Shown here piece after piece: positions 8,328-17,981 of a DNA stretch of 59,497 nucleotides (within the stretch, counting starts at the first letter, position 1; each line of letters opens with the position of its first letter). Origin of the DNA: Clostridia bacterium (GTDB lineage Bacteria > Bacillota > Clostridia > Oscillospirales > CAG-272); contig JAFTST010000003.1 of the NCBI GenBank assembly GCA_017467165.1, positions 1 through 59,497 of the forward strand. The letters run 5' to 3'. Below the pieces are notes generated by a model that worked only from the letters and a program-made list of their open reading frames with translations, was not told where the DNA came from and made no database searches. The position numbers were made by a program, and so were the translations under genes.

Positions 8328-9971
8328 TTATGCTTTTTTAAAGTAATACCAATTGTTGCCGTCGCTAAGGACGGTTGCTGCGGTTGCGGTGGGGGAGCTG
8401 ACATCAAACGGCTCGCCGGATGCGCGGCGGTAATTATAGCTTACATACTCGGTGGTCCTTCTCCATCCCTCGGGGTCGGCAAAGGTCACTTCTTTAAGCC
8501 CTGTGCAATCCTGGAATACTCCGTTGCCTACTAACTCCGTCGAGGCGGGTACCGTGACCTCGGTAAGGGCGTGGCATCCCCTGAAGGTATAGGAACCAAT
8601 GTACGTGACGCCCTCGGCGATTACCACCTCGCACAGCTCGCGGCAGTTCTCAAACATAAATGTGCCGGGAGGGGAGCTAACGCTCGCCTTTTTCAGACCT
8701 TGACACTCTGCGAAAACGCTGTTTTCAAGCTCTATTCCCGCGGGCACGGTTACCTCGGTAATTCCGTTACAGCCGGAGAATGCCCCGTAACCTATTCTGC
8801 TCACCGCTCCCTCGGGAATGGTAATGCTTTTTATAACGTCAAATCCCTTAAAGGTGGAGTTTGCTATCTCATACTGCCGTCCGCCTAAGCTCTCCGGCAG
8901 GACGAGGCTTTCCTGTGGGGTGTCCCACCTGTAAAGATAGGTCCCGTCACGAAGCTCCGCATAGCGGAAGCCGTCCTGCTCCTTCAGAACGTTGTCAGAG
9001 CCAATGTATTTTGCGTCGGTGTACTCGCGAAGGACGTTCCAAAGCGGAACACGGTATCCCTCGGGAAGCTTTATCGCAATGAGGGAGGAGCAGCCCTTGA
9101 ATGCCTCCGTGTCAAAGCTGCCGTCGCCACGGAATTCGATAAACTGCAAGGCGGAACAATTCCTGAACGCCTCGTACTCGATGCATATGCCGTCGGGGAA
9201 GCTGATGCTTCTGAGGCTTTTGTAGTTATAGAATTGCTCGCTGCCGATTTTTCGGATACCGTCGGGAATAACAAGGTCGACAGCGGGCACTCCGCCGATG
9301 TAAAGTGTTGCACCGCTGTGCAACGGGGTCTCCTTGCCCCAGCCGTTGAAGGTTATCCGACACCACGCCTCTATGCTGTCAACGTAGACCTCTTTGATGT
9401 TCTCACAGCCACGGTATGCACCCGCCTCAAAGGTAAGGCCGTTTCCGTAACGGATAGTCTCGAGGTTCTTGCAGTTTTCAAAGGAATCCCAAACCTTTGT
9501 CACGCTGTCGGGCAGGGTCACGCTCCTTATAGAGCGACAGCCGAGGAAGGCGTTGCTACCGACGCTTGTAACGCCGTCGGGGATAACGAGGTCACAGACC
9601 CGCTCGCCGTTAAGATAAAGGTCGGCGCCGCAGCCAAGAGGGTTTGCTGTTGCATAGGAAAAATAGCTTTCGCACCAGGCGGCAAGGTCGGTTATGTGCA
9701 CCTCCCTGACACCCGCGCCCGAAAATGCCGCGGCATCAAATCTGGTAAGGCTCCTTGGGATATAAACCCTCCGAAGAGCGGCGCAGTCCCGAAAGGCAGA
9801 GCTCTCAATCTCCTTCACACCCTCCGGAAAGGTAACCGAGGTTACGCTGTTGTTCTTTTGGAAAGCCTCCTCGCCGATGACCTCTACGCCCTCGGGAATA
9901 AGGATGTCACCGCCCTCGCCGTTGTATGAAATAAGCCTGCCGCTTTTAATAACAAATGACGCGTCTGTCAT
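8328..9971 (-). CDS. BspA-type leucine-rich repeat protein without signal peptide (547 aa)
   Basis: Almost the whole chain consists of LRR_5 repeats, e.g. LILPEGVEVIGEEAF-like units with I-x-x-x-A-F and C-x-x-L landmarks repeated every 22-24 residues, broken by a few longer insertions (YLNGERVCDLVIPDGV, YIGGVPAVDLVIPDGI). The N-terminus is MTDASFVIKSG, with no signal peptide or lipobox, unlike the LRR block of the giant lipoprotein at 643-6441. It follows the pullulanase gene by 99 nt on the same strand with no obvious terminator between, so it may be co-transcribed. AAAGG lies 9 nt before the ATG. Function unknown; the family binds proteins in other organisms. Confidence 0.8.
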   Translation of the reverse strand: MTDASFVIKSGRLISYNGEGGDILIPEGVEVIGEEAFQKNNSVTSVTFPEGVKEIESSAFRDCAALRRVYIPRSLTRFDAAAFSGAGVREVHITDLAAWCESYFSYATANPLGCGADLYLNGERVCDLVIPDGVTSVGSNAFLGCRSIRSVTLPDSVTKVWDSFENCKNLETIRYGNGLTFEAGAYRGCENIKEVYVDSIEAWCRITFNGWGKETPLHSGATLYIGGVPAVDLVIPDGIRKIGSEQFYNYKSLRSISFPDGICIEYEAFRNCSALQFIEFRGDGSFDTEAFKGCSSLIAIKLPEGYRVPLWNVLREYTDAKYIGSDNVLKEQDGFRYAELRDGTYLYRWDTPQESLVLPESLGGRQYEIANSTFKGFDVIKSITIPEGAVSRIGYGAFSGCNGITEVTVPAGIELENSVFAECQGLKKASVSSPPGTFMFENCRELCEVVIAEGVTYIGSYTFRGCHALTEVTVPASTELVGNGVFQDCTGLKEVTFADPEGWRRTTEYVSYNYRRASGEPFDVSSPTATAATVLSDGNNWYYFKKA

Positions 9972-10070
9972 ATTATGTGACCTTTCTTTTCGTTAGCCTT
10001 GTGGGATTGGTGCTTTCGTTTTTGTATATACGTGCTTTTCAGCCTTGCCGCCTTCGACTTCTGCGAAGAA

Positions 10071-12734
10071 TCACTCGCTGATGCAAGCGGCGTTAACGAA
10101 GACTATCGCACAGTGAGGGGGAACGGTGATTTCGCCCTCGCAGAACACGGGAGCTCCGTCGGTGGCAGACACGCCGTTCGATACCATATACCAGCCCGAG
10201 GTGAGGGTATAGGTCATAGCCTCGGCGGTGGGGTTGGATACTACCATTGCCTTCTCGCCCTGGTGGTTATCGATGGTGATGACTGCTCTGCCCGCGTCAA
10301 GCTGATTTGCCGTGACTGCGGTATTGACCGTTCTGAATATACCGTACTCGCGTCTGACGCTGATGAGGTGCTGATAGAAGCGCATCATTTCATACTCTGC
10401 GTTTCCTTCCTTGAGAACCGACCAATCGATGTTGTTGATAGCGTCGGAGGACTTGTAGCTGTTTTCGTCGCCGTCCTTGGTGCGGAGCATTTCCTCGCCC
10501 GCCTGGAAGAATACCGTGCCCTTGGATATCATAAGGATGGTTGCGCCGAGGCGGTTCATTGCCATACGCTCCTCGTCGGTGCTCTCTCCGTTGGAGAGAA
10601 TGAGCTTATCCCAGAGGGTGTTGTTGTCGTGCGCGCTCATATAATTGACTACCATCGCGTTGCTGACCGTCCAGCTTGCGCCTGCGCCGAGTCCGCCTTT
10701 GATTCCGAAGAGAACCGATGCGAAGGAGCCCGCGCCGTTGCCGCTGATATAACCCTTAGAGGTTGCGTTGAACACGCTACCCTTAAGGCCGTCGCGGATA
10801 GCGTCGTTGAATACTGCGATGCCGCCGATAGCTCCCTCGAGGGGCTTTATCTTGCTTATCTGCGACTGGTTAGCCATAGGACTGCCGTCAATGGTCGAGC
10901 CCATCGTCCAGCCCTCGCCGTAGATTATCGCCTCGGGGTTTATCGCGTGAACCGCGTTTTCAACCTCCTGCATCGTAGCGAGGTCGTGCAGACCCATAAG
11001 GTCAAATCTGAATCCGTCGAGGTCATACTCCTCTGCCCAGTAGCTCACGGAGTCAACCATAAACTTACCGTACATATAGCGCTCGGACGCGGTATCGTTG
11101 CCGCAGCCGGATGCCGAGGAATTTGCTCCCGTGGCGGTGTATCTGTAATAGTAGTAAGGAACTATCTTGTTAAAGGAGCTGTTCGCGTCGTAGGTATGGT
11201 TATATACGACGTCCATAACGACGCCGATGCCCGCATCGTGCAGAGCCTGTACCATCGCCTTGTATTCCCTGATTCTGACCTCGCCGTCGTACGGGTCGGT
11301 GGAATAGCTTCCCTCGGGAACGTTATAGTTCTTGGGATCGTAGCCCCAGTTGAACTGGCTGTCGGGGTTAGCCTCGTCAACCGTCGCATAGTCATACACG
11401 GGAAGAAGGTGGACGTGGGTGATGCCGAGCTCTACGAGATAGTCGACGCCGACGCTCTGTCCGTGCTCGTTAACGAGTCCGCGCTCGGTGAATGCAAGAT
11501 ACTTGCCCTTGTACTGCGATGCGGCTATCTTGTTCGAGAAGTCTCTTACGTGCACCTCCCAGATAACTGCGTCGGAATAGGTCTTGATGCCTGTGGAGAA
11601 ATCCGCGCCCCAGCCCTCGGGATTGGTGCGGGAGAGGTCGACTACCATACCACGGTTACCGTTGAGTCCCGCCGCCTTGGCGTAGGGGTCAACCGCCTCC
11701 TGCGTGCCTACGGAGGTGGTGACGGTGTAGGTGTAGTAGGTGCCGTGTCCGCACTTTGCCGTGTGGGACCAGACTCCCTTTTCGCCCTTTGTCATATCAA
11801 CGCTCTCATAAGCCGAGCCGCCGTTACCTGCGGTGAACAGATTGAGCACCACGCGGGATGCGGTGGGCGCCCATACCTTGAAGGTGGTGTTCTCGCCGTT
11901 GATAACAGCGCCGAGGTCGTCTCCGTCATAGGTGTAGTTTTCAATGAAATAATCGCTGTCGAATACCTGCGTGGGAACTACCGCCTTTTCACCGTAGCCC
12001 TCTATAACGACGCGATAATTCTTGGAAATGTCGAGAGTTTCCTCAACCTCGATTATTCCGCTCGTGGTCTCCTTGCCCATATTCGAGATGCTGAGCACGG
12101 TGAGCTCCTTGTCGCCCTCATAGACCTTGACCTGCTTGTAGCTCGTGATGGCGGTCTTAGGGGTAACGTTATACTGAATGTTGTGGAAATCCTTCATTCC
12201 CGCAAGGGTGAATTTCTTTATCATTGTGAGAGTCTTTCCTCCGTCGGTGCTGGTGTACTGTGCCGCGTCGCCGCTCTTCAGATAAATGAAGGTTTCCTCA
12301 CCCTCGATTACTGCGAAGCGGTCCTCGCTGGTTGCATCCTTGGTTGCCTCGCCCCAGGACGATCCGCCGGGCTCGGAGCAATTCGTTCTGACGATAAATC
12401 CTATCTGCTCAATTCCCTCGGGAACGTTGAGCACGACCTTAGCGCCGTAGTCGCAGGGATGCATTATGTATCCGCTTCCCTCCTTGCCGTCCCACCACGC
12501 CCATACGTCGCAGTTTTCAATAACGCCGGGGTGCGACCAATAGAAGGTTATCTGATTATAGCCCTCCTCCTTGGGAATGGTGTACTCGCCCTCGGGAATC
12601 TGCCATCCGCCGTCGGGCTTCTTTTCGGGCTCGTCGCCGTTGTTCTCGGCCGGCTTGCAGGCTGTCAGGGTAAGGGTAAGAAGCATTACAAGCACGAGAA
12701 TGAGAGATACTATACGTGAGTGATTCTTTTTCAT
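10071..12734 (-). CDS. pulA: Surface type I pullulanase, GH13_14 lipoprotein (887 aa)
   Basis: The lipobox LTAC (Cys26) predicts membrane anchoring outside the cell. Residues about 60-150 (ITFYWSHPGV, DVWAWWDG) match a CBM41-type alpha-glucan-binding module. Residues 270-345 form the CBM48-like N domain (TTFKVWAPTASRVVLNLF). FNWGYDPKNY at 461-470 is the type I pullulanase signature. The GH13 catalytic residues are Asp578 (DGFRFDLMG), Glu607 (YGEGW) and Asp703 (MSAHDN). It hydrolyses alpha-1,6 branches in pullulan and amylopectin. AGAGG sits 7 nt before the ATG. It follows the LacI regulator gene after 21 nt, so the two are probably one transcript. Confidence 0.93.
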   Translation of the reverse strand: MKKNHSRIVSLILVLVMLLTLTLTACKPAENNGDEPEKKPDGGWQIPEGEYTIPKEEGYNQITFYWSHPGVIENCDVWAWWDGKEGSGYIMHPCDYGAKVVLNVPEGIEQIGFIVRTNCSEPGGSSWGEATKDATSEDRFAVIEGEETFIYLKSGDAAQYTSTDGGKTLTMIKKFTLAGMKDFHNIQYNVTPKTAITSYKQVKVYEGDKELTVLSISNMGKETTSGIIEVEETLDISKNYRVVIEGYGEKAVVPTQVFDSDYFIENYTYDGDDLGAVINGENTTFKVWAPTASRVVLNLFTAGNGGSAYESVDMTKGEKGVWSHTAKCGHGTYYTYTVTTSVGTQEAVDPYAKAAGLNGNRGMVVDLSRTNPEGWGADFSTGIKTYSDAVIWEVHVRDFSNKIAASQYKGKYLAFTERGLVNEHGQSVGVDYLVELGITHVHLLPVYDYATVDEANPDSQFNWGYDPKNYNVPEGSYSTDPYDGEVRIREYKAMVQALHDAGIGVVMDVVYNHTYDANSSFNKIVPYYYYRYTATGANSSASGCGNDTASERYMYGKFMVDSVSYWAEEYDLDGFRFDLMGLHDLATMQEVENAVHAINPEAIIYGEGWTMGSTIDGSPMANQSQISKIKPLEGAIGGIAVFNDAIRDGLKGSVFNATSKGYISGNGAGSFASVLFGIKGGLGAGASWTVSNAMVVNYMSAHDNNTLWDKLILSNGESTDEERMAMNRLGATILMISKGTVFFQAGEEMLRTKDGDENSYKSSDAINNIDWSVLKEGNAEYEMMRFYQHLISVRREYGIFRTVNTAVTANQLDAGRAVITIDNHQGEKAMVVSNPTAEAMTYTLTSGWYMVSNGVSATDGAPVFCEGEITVPPHCAIVFVNAACISE

Positions 12735-12755
12735 ATCATTACCTCTTATATTATT

Positions 12756-13739
12756 TTATTCTTCTTTCTTGACAGGTGCTGTGGAATCGCGGAAAACAGG
12801 CTCGGTGAATATAGTCACGCGCTTGGTCTTGTGTCCCTTTATCGCCTGACGGAGAATGGTGAAGGCGTTCTCGCCGAGGGCAATGAAATCCTGCTTTACC
12901 GTCGTGAGAGAGGGTGTGAAGTACCTCGCTATATCCAGGTTATCAAATCCGCTGACCGACACGTCCTCGGGCACCGAGAGTCCGAGCGACCTCAGTCCGC
13001 CTATAAGTCCTATCGCGATAAGGTCGGACGCGCATACGACGGCTGTAACCTTCTTTTCCGCGAAGTACTCAGCCGCGGAAAGTCCGCACGCCTCGGTATA
13101 ATTGCCGTATCTGACGTAGTCGCTGCGAAATTCGATATCTGCGTCGATAAGGCCTATAAGATAGCCCGAGAAGCGCTCGCGGGTAACGATAGACTCCTTA
13201 TCTCCTCCGAGGAAGCCAATTTTCCTGTGACCGAGCTTCACAAGATGCTCCACGATGGCCGCGACCGAGTTGATGTTATCGCTTCCGATGCAGGACACTC
13301 TCGGGTTGTTGACATAGGAATCCATAAGCATAGCAGGCACGCCGGGCGTTTCCAGCTCCTTGATAATCGCGCTGTTGAGCTTGGTGCCGAGAATCATAAG
13401 TCCCGAGAAGTTGTTCTCGTTGCAGAGCTTTTTCAGGTTTGGCGGGTTTTTGTCCGTGCAATGCTCTATGACAACCTCATAGTGATAGGCGTTCGCCGCG
13501 CGCTGAAAGCCCGTCAGCACAGGATAGCCTACCTGTGAGTTGCTGTGAGAGTCCATATTCTCGAAAAGAACGCAGATTCTCTTTGACACGTTGCTCCGAT
13601 GGAGAGAAAAGCCAACCGTCCTGGCATAATTCTGGACCCTGCTTCGCGTAGCCGCGCTGACGTCTGACGCGTTGTTGAGCGCCTTCGATACCGTGCTGAC
13701 CGAAAGTCCGAGCGCCGCCGCTATCTCCTTGATAGTCAT
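12756..13739 (-). CDS. LacI-family transcriptional regulator, likely MalR-type (327 aa)
   Basis: The N-terminal helix-turn-helix and hinge (MTIKEIAAALGLSVSTVSKALN...) are canonical LacI. The remainder is a periplasmic-binding-like effector domain with GFLGGDKESIVTRERFSGY, AVVCASDLIAIGLI and VSVSGFDNLDIARYFTPSLTTV motifs. The ATG at 13739 is preferred over the in-frame GTG at 13748, because AGAGG lies 8 nt before the ATG but overlaps the GTG. It is divergent from malQ-glgP and leads the pullulanase transcript. This position, with CGAAA-type palindromes in the shared region, makes it the probable repressor of the starch genes, relieved by a maltose-type effector (inference). Confidence 0.9.
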   Translation of the reverse strand: MTIKEIAAALGLSVSTVSKALNNASDVSAATRSRVQNYARTVGFSLHRSNVSKRICVLFENMDSHSNSQVGYPVLTGFQRAANAYHYEVVIEHCTDKNPPNLKKLCNENNFSGLMILGTKLNSAIIKELETPGVPAMLMDSYVNNPRVSCIGSDNINSVAAIVEHLVKLGHRKIGFLGGDKESIVTRERFSGYLIGLIDADIEFRSDYVRYGNYTEACGLSAAEYFAEKKVTAVVCASDLIAIGLIGGLRSLGLSVPEDVSVSGFDNLDIARYFTPSLTTVKQDFIALGENAFTILRQAIKGHKTKRVTIFTEPVFRDSTAPVKKEE

Positions 13740-13821
13740 AGTTTTCACCTCTTTTATCTACATATTTTTTTCTTTCTTCATTCGCAGCTGAGCCCCGGGG
13801 GAGCCTGCTGCATCCTATTTC

Positions 13822-13866
13822 ATTATAACACATATTTTTCAATTTACAATGTTTTTTTCGAAAAAA
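13822..13866 (-). promoter_or_regulatory. lacI-pulA promoter with adjacent TTCGAA-centred palindrome
   Basis: On the minus strand TTGTAA (13849-13844), a 16-nt spacer and TATAAT (13827-13822) form a promoter. Just upstream lies a perfect 14-bp palindrome, TTTTTTCGAAAAAA (13853-13866), sharing its TTCGAA centre with the malQ operator. It could be an autoregulatory site or only an A/T-rich palindrome. Confidence 0.5.
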
Positions 13867-13940
13867 TTCATCGCAGTTTTTTTATTTGCAAGGAAAATTC
13901 TCGCGTTAATTTATAAATATTTTCGGGAGAAAAAACGCAC

Positions 13941-13969
13941 TTGACAGCCTTGTTCTTTTGTGCTAGAAT
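13941..13969 (+). promoter_or_regulatory. malQ-glgP promoter
   Basis: TTGACA at 13941-13946, 17-nt spacer, TAGAAT at 13964-13969. Predicted transcription start is near 13976, just before the palindrome at 13980-13995. This also shows that an in-frame upstream TTG at 13941 is not the start of malQ. Confidence 0.8.
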
Positions 13970-13979
13970 GATTTTATTC

Positions 13980-13995
13980 TTCGAAAGTTTTCGAA
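13980..13995. promoter_or_regulatory. Putative MalR/LacI operator at malQ
   Basis: TTCGAAAGTTTTCGAA is a 16-bp palindrome with one mismatched pair, positioned at about +4 to +19 of the malQ transcript, where a LacI-type repressor would block transcription. Its 12-bp core differs from the palindrome at 17890-17901 at one base. Confidence 0.6.
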
Positions 13996-14027
13996 AAAAC
14001 GCATTTTTACCCAAGGGGGATTTTATT

Positions 14028-15560
14028 ATGAAAGAGAGATTTGCAGGAGTTCTTCTACCTGTTACGGCATTGCCCTCGCCATACGGCGTCGGCTCATTTG
14101 GCAAGGAAGCCCGTCGCTTCGTCGATTTCCTCGCGAGGTCGGGACAGAAGATATGGCAGGTTCTGCCGCTCGTTCCGACAGGCTACGGCGACTCCCCGTA
14201 CTCCTCCTCCTGCGCGACCGCAGGAAGCCCCTACCTTATAGATATCGACACTCTCATAGCTGAGGGACTTATCACCCCCAAGGAGGCTGAGGAATATAGC
14301 TGTGAGGTCGACACTCCCGAGCACTCGGGCGGAAGAGTCAGCTACGAGGCTCTGTTTTATCGCAGAATTCCGCTGTTGAAGATAGCCTTTTCCCACTTTG
14401 ACAAATCGAGCCCCGATTTTCTCGCCTTCGTTGAGAGGGGAGATTTCGTGGATTTCTCTCTCTTTATGGCGCTGAAGGAGAGCCACTCCTGGCAGGCGCT
14501 CAGCCGTTGGGATATAAGATACAGAAAAAGAGACCCCGAGGCTATCGCGGAGTTCGTATCCGAAAACGAGGAGCTGATACTCTTCTGGCAGTTCACTCAG
14601 TACGAGTTTTTCCGCCAGTGGCAGGCTCTCAAGGCGTACGCCAACGAGCGCGGAGTACAGATAATGGGAGATATGCCGCTCTACGTTTCCGAGGACAGCG
14701 CGGAGGTCTGGGCGCATCCCGAGCTCTTCCTGCTCGACGGCGAGGGCTTCCCCGCAGAGGTTGCGGGTGTTCCTCCGGATTACTTCAGCGAGGACGGTCA
14801 GCTCTGGGGCAATCCCCTCTACAACTGGGAGAGGATGCGCGAGGACGGCTATGCCTGGTGGACAGACAGGCTGAAGCGTGCGCTGTCGATGTACGACGTG
14901 GTGAGAATCGACCACTTCCGCGGCTTCGACAGATTCTATGCAATTCCCGCCGGCAACACCAACGCGAGAATAGGAAAATGGTACGACGGTCCCAAGGAGG
15001 CGCTCTTTGAGGATAAGCTCGACTGGAGGATAGTCGCGGAGGACCTCGGAGTTCTCGACGAGGGAGTGTACCGCCTGATGCGAAACACGGGCTATCCCAG
15101 AATGAAGATTCTCGAATTTGCATTCGACGGGAATCCCGAGCACGAGTTCAAGCCCTCGAATTACGACGAGAACTGCGTTGCCTACACGGGCACTCACGAT
15201 AACGCTACCTTTATCGAGTTCATACGCGATATGGGTGACAAGCAGAGAAAAATATTCTACACCGACCTTGCGGCAGAGTGCAGAAAATTCGGCATAAGCT
15301 TCAGGTGGAATCCCTCTCGGATTGATAGCGAGAGGACTATGCAGCGAGCGAGAAGGACTGTTATCAGGATAGCCTATCTCAGCCGCGCGAAATACGTTAT
15401 ACTTCCCCTCCAGGACCTTCTCGGTCTGGGCGGCGAGGCAAGAATGAATCTGCCCGGAACGCTCGGCGTGCAGAACTGGAGCTGGAGATACGGGAGCGAT
15501 ATGCTGACGGACGGACTCGCGGCAGAGCTCTCCGAGCTGGCAGAGCTCGCTAAAAGATAA
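14028..15560 (+). CDS. malQ: 4-alpha-glucanotransferase (amylomaltase), GH77 (510 aa)
   Basis: The chain is full length for GH77. It starts RFAGVLLPVTALPSPYGVGSFG and carries the family blocks WQVLPLVPTGYGDSPYSS, the nucleophile Asp295 in VVRIDHFRGF, the acid/base Glu338 in RIVAEDLG and Asp391 in YTGTHDN. It transfers alpha-1,4-glucan segments between maltodextrins in the cytoplasm, releasing glucose. The start at 14028 has AAGGGGGA about 8 nt upstream; longer in-frame starts would overlap the promoter. It is the first gene of a two-gene unit with glgP, 23 nt downstream, and is divergent from the LacI regulator. Confidence 0.96.
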   Translation: MKERFAGVLLPVTALPSPYGVGSFGKEARRFVDFLARSGQKIWQVLPLVPTGYGDSPYSSSCATAGSPYLIDIDTLIAEGLITPKEAEEYSCEVDTPEHSGGRVSYEALFYRRIPLLKIAFSHFDKSSPDFLAFVERGDFVDFSLFMALKESHSWQALSRWDIRYRKRDPEAIAEFVSENEELILFWQFTQYEFFRQWQALKAYANERGVQIMGDMPLYVSEDSAEVWAHPELFLLDGEGFPAEVAGVPPDYFSEDGQLWGNPLYNWERMREDGYAWWTDRLKRALSMYDVVRIDHFRGFDRFYAIPAGNTNARIGKWYDGPKEALFEDKLDWRIVAEDLGVLDEGVYRLMRNTGYPRMKILEFAFDGNPEHEFKPSNYDENCVAYTGTHDNATFIEFIRDMGDKQRKIFYTDLAAECRKFGISFRWNPSRIDSERTMQRARRTVIRIAYLSRAKYVILPLQDLLGLGGEARMNLPGTLGVQNWSWRYGSDMLTDGLAAELSELAELAKR

Positions 15561-15583
15561 AAGGACGGCAATGGAGCACTCAG

Positions 15584-17887
15584 ATGGAAAAAAATAAATG
15601 GATAAAAAGGGTCTGTGACATTCTTCTAGCTAACGACGGAGTAACCCTGGAGGAGGCAGACGCGCCCGCGCTGTACAGAGCGGTGAGCCGCGCGACTATG
15701 GCGGAGATTCATCCGACCTGGAGAAAATGCAGAGACAAGAAGAAAAAGAGGGTCGGCTACCTCTCTGCGGAGTTTCTGCTCGGAAGGGCTATACACTCCA
15801 ACCTCTACAATCTAGGAAAGCTCGACAAGGTCAAGGAGTGGCTCGGCGAGCGCGGGGTGGACTTCACTCTCTTTGAGGAAATTGAGGACGCGGCGCTCGG
15901 AAACGGCGGACTCGGACGCCTTGCGGCGTGCTATCTCGAGTCGGGCGCGACGGTTGGAATCCCTCTCGACGGCTACGGCATAAGATACAGATACGGTCTT
16001 TTCCGCCAGACCTTTGTCAGCGGCTTTCAGAAGGAGGAGGCTGACGATTGGCAGAGATGCGGCGACCCGTGGAGCTACCGCAGAGAGAGCGAGAGCGTTG
16101 AGGTAGAGTTTTCCGATTTCACAGTACGCGCCGTGCCCTACGATACGCCCGTCATCGGCTACGGCGGAAAAACGGTCAACACATTAAGACTCTGGCAGAG
16201 CGAGGAGCCGAGGGGCTTTGACTTCGAGGCGTTCGACGCTATGCAGACGGACAGGATAGCTAAGAGCAGAATGAACTGCGAGAGCATAACCTACGCTCTG
16301 TACCCCAACGATTCTACCGAGAGAGGCAGGCTGTTAAGGCTGCGCCAGGAGTATTTCTTCACCTCGGCGACGATACAGGACATCATCCGCAAGCACAAGC
16401 GCGAGGGGCTTCCGATAGAAAGGCTCGGCGAGTATATCACCCTCCAGCTCAACGACACGCACCCCGTGTTCGCAGTGCCCGAGATGATTCGCCTTCTGAT
16501 GAAGGAAGGACTCGACTTCGAGGCGGCGTTCGTCATCGCGCGCTCGGTATTTAATTTCACCAACCACACCATTCTCGGCGAGGCGCTCGAGTGCTGGGAT
16601 ATGAAAAGAGTACGCAAGCTCATTCCCAAAATCGCCTCTATCCTCGTCCGTATGCAGAGGCGCTTGGAGCGCGAGCTGCCCGATGGGGGGCTGTTTCTTA
16701 TCAAGGACGGGAGAGTACATATGGCTAACGTCGCTATCTACGCGGGCAGCAGGGTTAACGGCGTCGCCGCCCTGCACACCGAGATTCTCAAGGAGAGCAC
16801 CTTCCGCGACTGGTACGCGCATTACCCCGAGCGCTTCCTCAACGTTACCAACGGAGTAACGCCCCGCCGCTGGCTCGCCCTATGCAACCCTCAGCTTTCA
16901 GACCTCATCACCCGCAGGATTGGCGACGGCTGGCAGAACGACCTTGAGCGCCTTCGTGAGCTTGGAAAATTCGCCACCGACCCCGAAACACGCGCGGAGT
17001 TTTTCAGAATCAAGCAGGAGAAAAAGGCGGAGCTCTCGGCGCATATATATAAGAAGGAGGGAATTCTTCTGCCGCCCGAGTTTATATTCGACGTGCAGGC
17101 GAAAAGACTCCACGAATATAAGCGTCAGCTTCTCAACGCCTTCTCAATTCTGTACTACTACTTCAGATTGAAGGACGGACTTGAGCCCGACTTCAAGCCC
17201 ACCGCCTTCATCTTCGGCGCCAAGGCGGCTCCCGCCTATTATATGGCGAAGGCTATTATCAAGTTTATCAAGTCCATAGCAGAGCTCGTCAACAACGACG
17301 AGGACGTCAAGGACAAAATGCGCGTCGTGTTCGTAACCGATTACAACGTCTCCTACGCGGAAAAGATTATGCCCGCCGCTGACATCTCGGAGCAGATATC
17401 TATGGCAGGTATGGAGGCGAGCGGAACGGGCAATATGAAATTTATGCTCAACGGAACGGTTACGCTCGGAACGATGGACGGAGCCAACGTCGAAATCTGC
17501 GAGGAGGCGGGCATCGAGAACGAGTACATCTTCGGCGCGACGGTCGACGAGGTCAAAAGAGTCAAGGAAAACTACGACCCGCTCGCCATCTACAACGCCG
17601 ACCCCGAGCTTCGCCGCATAGTCGACACGCTGGACGACGGAACCTTCGACGACAACGGCACGGGTATGCTGAAGGCGCTCAAGGGCTCGCTTTTCGGCGG
17701 CTGGAGCAAGGACCACTATCTCGTTCTCCACGACTTCCGTGACTACGTCCGTGTGAAATCCAAGCTTATTGGGGATTACGGCACCGACGAGTTCATATCA
17801 AAGTGCATTCGCAACACCGCAAGCGGAGGAAAATTCTCCTCCGACCGCTCGATTCTCGACTATGCAAGGGACGTGTGGAAAATATAG
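15584..17887 (+). CDS. glgP: Alpha-glucan (glycogen/maltodextrin) phosphorylase, GT35 (767 aa)
   Basis: The sequence runs through the family landmarks RVGYLSAEFLLGRAIHSNL, EDAALGNGGLGRLAACYLES, the LQLNDTHPVFAVPEM block, FNFTNHTILGEALE and the PLP site GTGNMKFMLNGTVTLGTMDGANVEI with Lys619. It releases glucose 1-phosphate from the ends of alpha-1,4-glucans using phosphate and PLP. At 767 residues it is a little shorter than typical 800-residue members but has all core blocks. It pairs with malQ, whose products it degrades, in the standard cytoplasmic maltodextrin route. Confidence 0.95.
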   Translation: MEKNKWIKRVCDILLANDGVTLEEADAPALYRAVSRATMAEIHPTWRKCRDKKKKRVGYLSAEFLLGRAIHSNLYNLGKLDKVKEWLGERGVDFTLFEEIEDAALGNGGLGRLAACYLESGATVGIPLDGYGIRYRYGLFRQTFVSGFQKEEADDWQRCGDPWSYRRESESVEVEFSDFTVRAVPYDTPVIGYGGKTVNTLRLWQSEEPRGFDFEAFDAMQTDRIAKSRMNCESITYALYPNDSTERGRLLRLRQEYFFTSATIQDIIRKHKREGLPIERLGEYITLQLNDTHPVFAVPEMIRLLMKEGLDFEAAFVIARSVFNFTNHTILGEALECWDMKRVRKLIPKIASILVRMQRRLERELPDGGLFLIKDGRVHMANVAIYAGSRVNGVAALHTEILKESTFRDWYAHYPERFLNVTNGVTPRRWLALCNPQLSDLITRRIGDGWQNDLERLRELGKFATDPETRAEFFRIKQEKKAELSAHIYKKEGILLPPEFIFDVQAKRLHEYKRQLLNAFSILYYYFRLKDGLEPDFKPTAFIFGAKAAPAYYMAKAIIKFIKSIAELVNNDEDVKDKMRVVFVTDYNVSYAEKIMPAADISEQISMAGMEASGTGNMKFMLNGTVTLGTMDGANVEICEEAGIENEYIFGATVDEVKRVKENYDPLAIYNADPELRRIVDTLDDGTFDDNGTGMLKALKGSLFGGWSKDHYLVLHDFRDYVRVKSKLIGDYGTDEFISKCIRNTASGGKFSSDRSILDYARDVWKI

Positions 17888-17889
17888 TC

Positions 17890-17901
17890 CGAAAATTTTC
17901 G
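17890..17901. promoter_or_regulatory. Putative MalR/LacI operator upstream of the starch-uptake unit
   Basis: CGAAAATTTTCG is a perfect 12-bp palindrome directly after the glgP stop. Related half sites follow (TCGAAATTTTTG near 17910 and TCGAAAAT near 18049, the latter downstream of the promoter). It matches 11 of 12 bases of the malQ palindrome. Confidence 0.55.
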
Positions 17902-17981
17902 AAAATAAATCGAAATTTTTGCACAGATTGTATGAATAATTTTCCCATTTTTGTGCACAAGGTCAAAAATATGAAATACGC

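Noticed and set aside
9999..12719. A 906-codon open frame on the plus strand, antisense to the pullulanase gene
   Set aside because: It is the shadow of the GC-biased third codon positions of pulA. It has no ribosome binding site and its Val/Gly/Cys-rich translation matches nothing, whereas pulA has all catalytic motifs.
13941..14027. Longer malQ start at TTG 13941
   Set aside because: This stretch holds the promoter (TTGACA-17-TAGAAT) and the operator. ATG 14028 has AAGGGGGA and gives the normal GH77 N-terminus.
17144..17731. Antisense frame within glgP
   Set aside because: Shadow of a strongly conserved phosphorylase gene, with no start signal.
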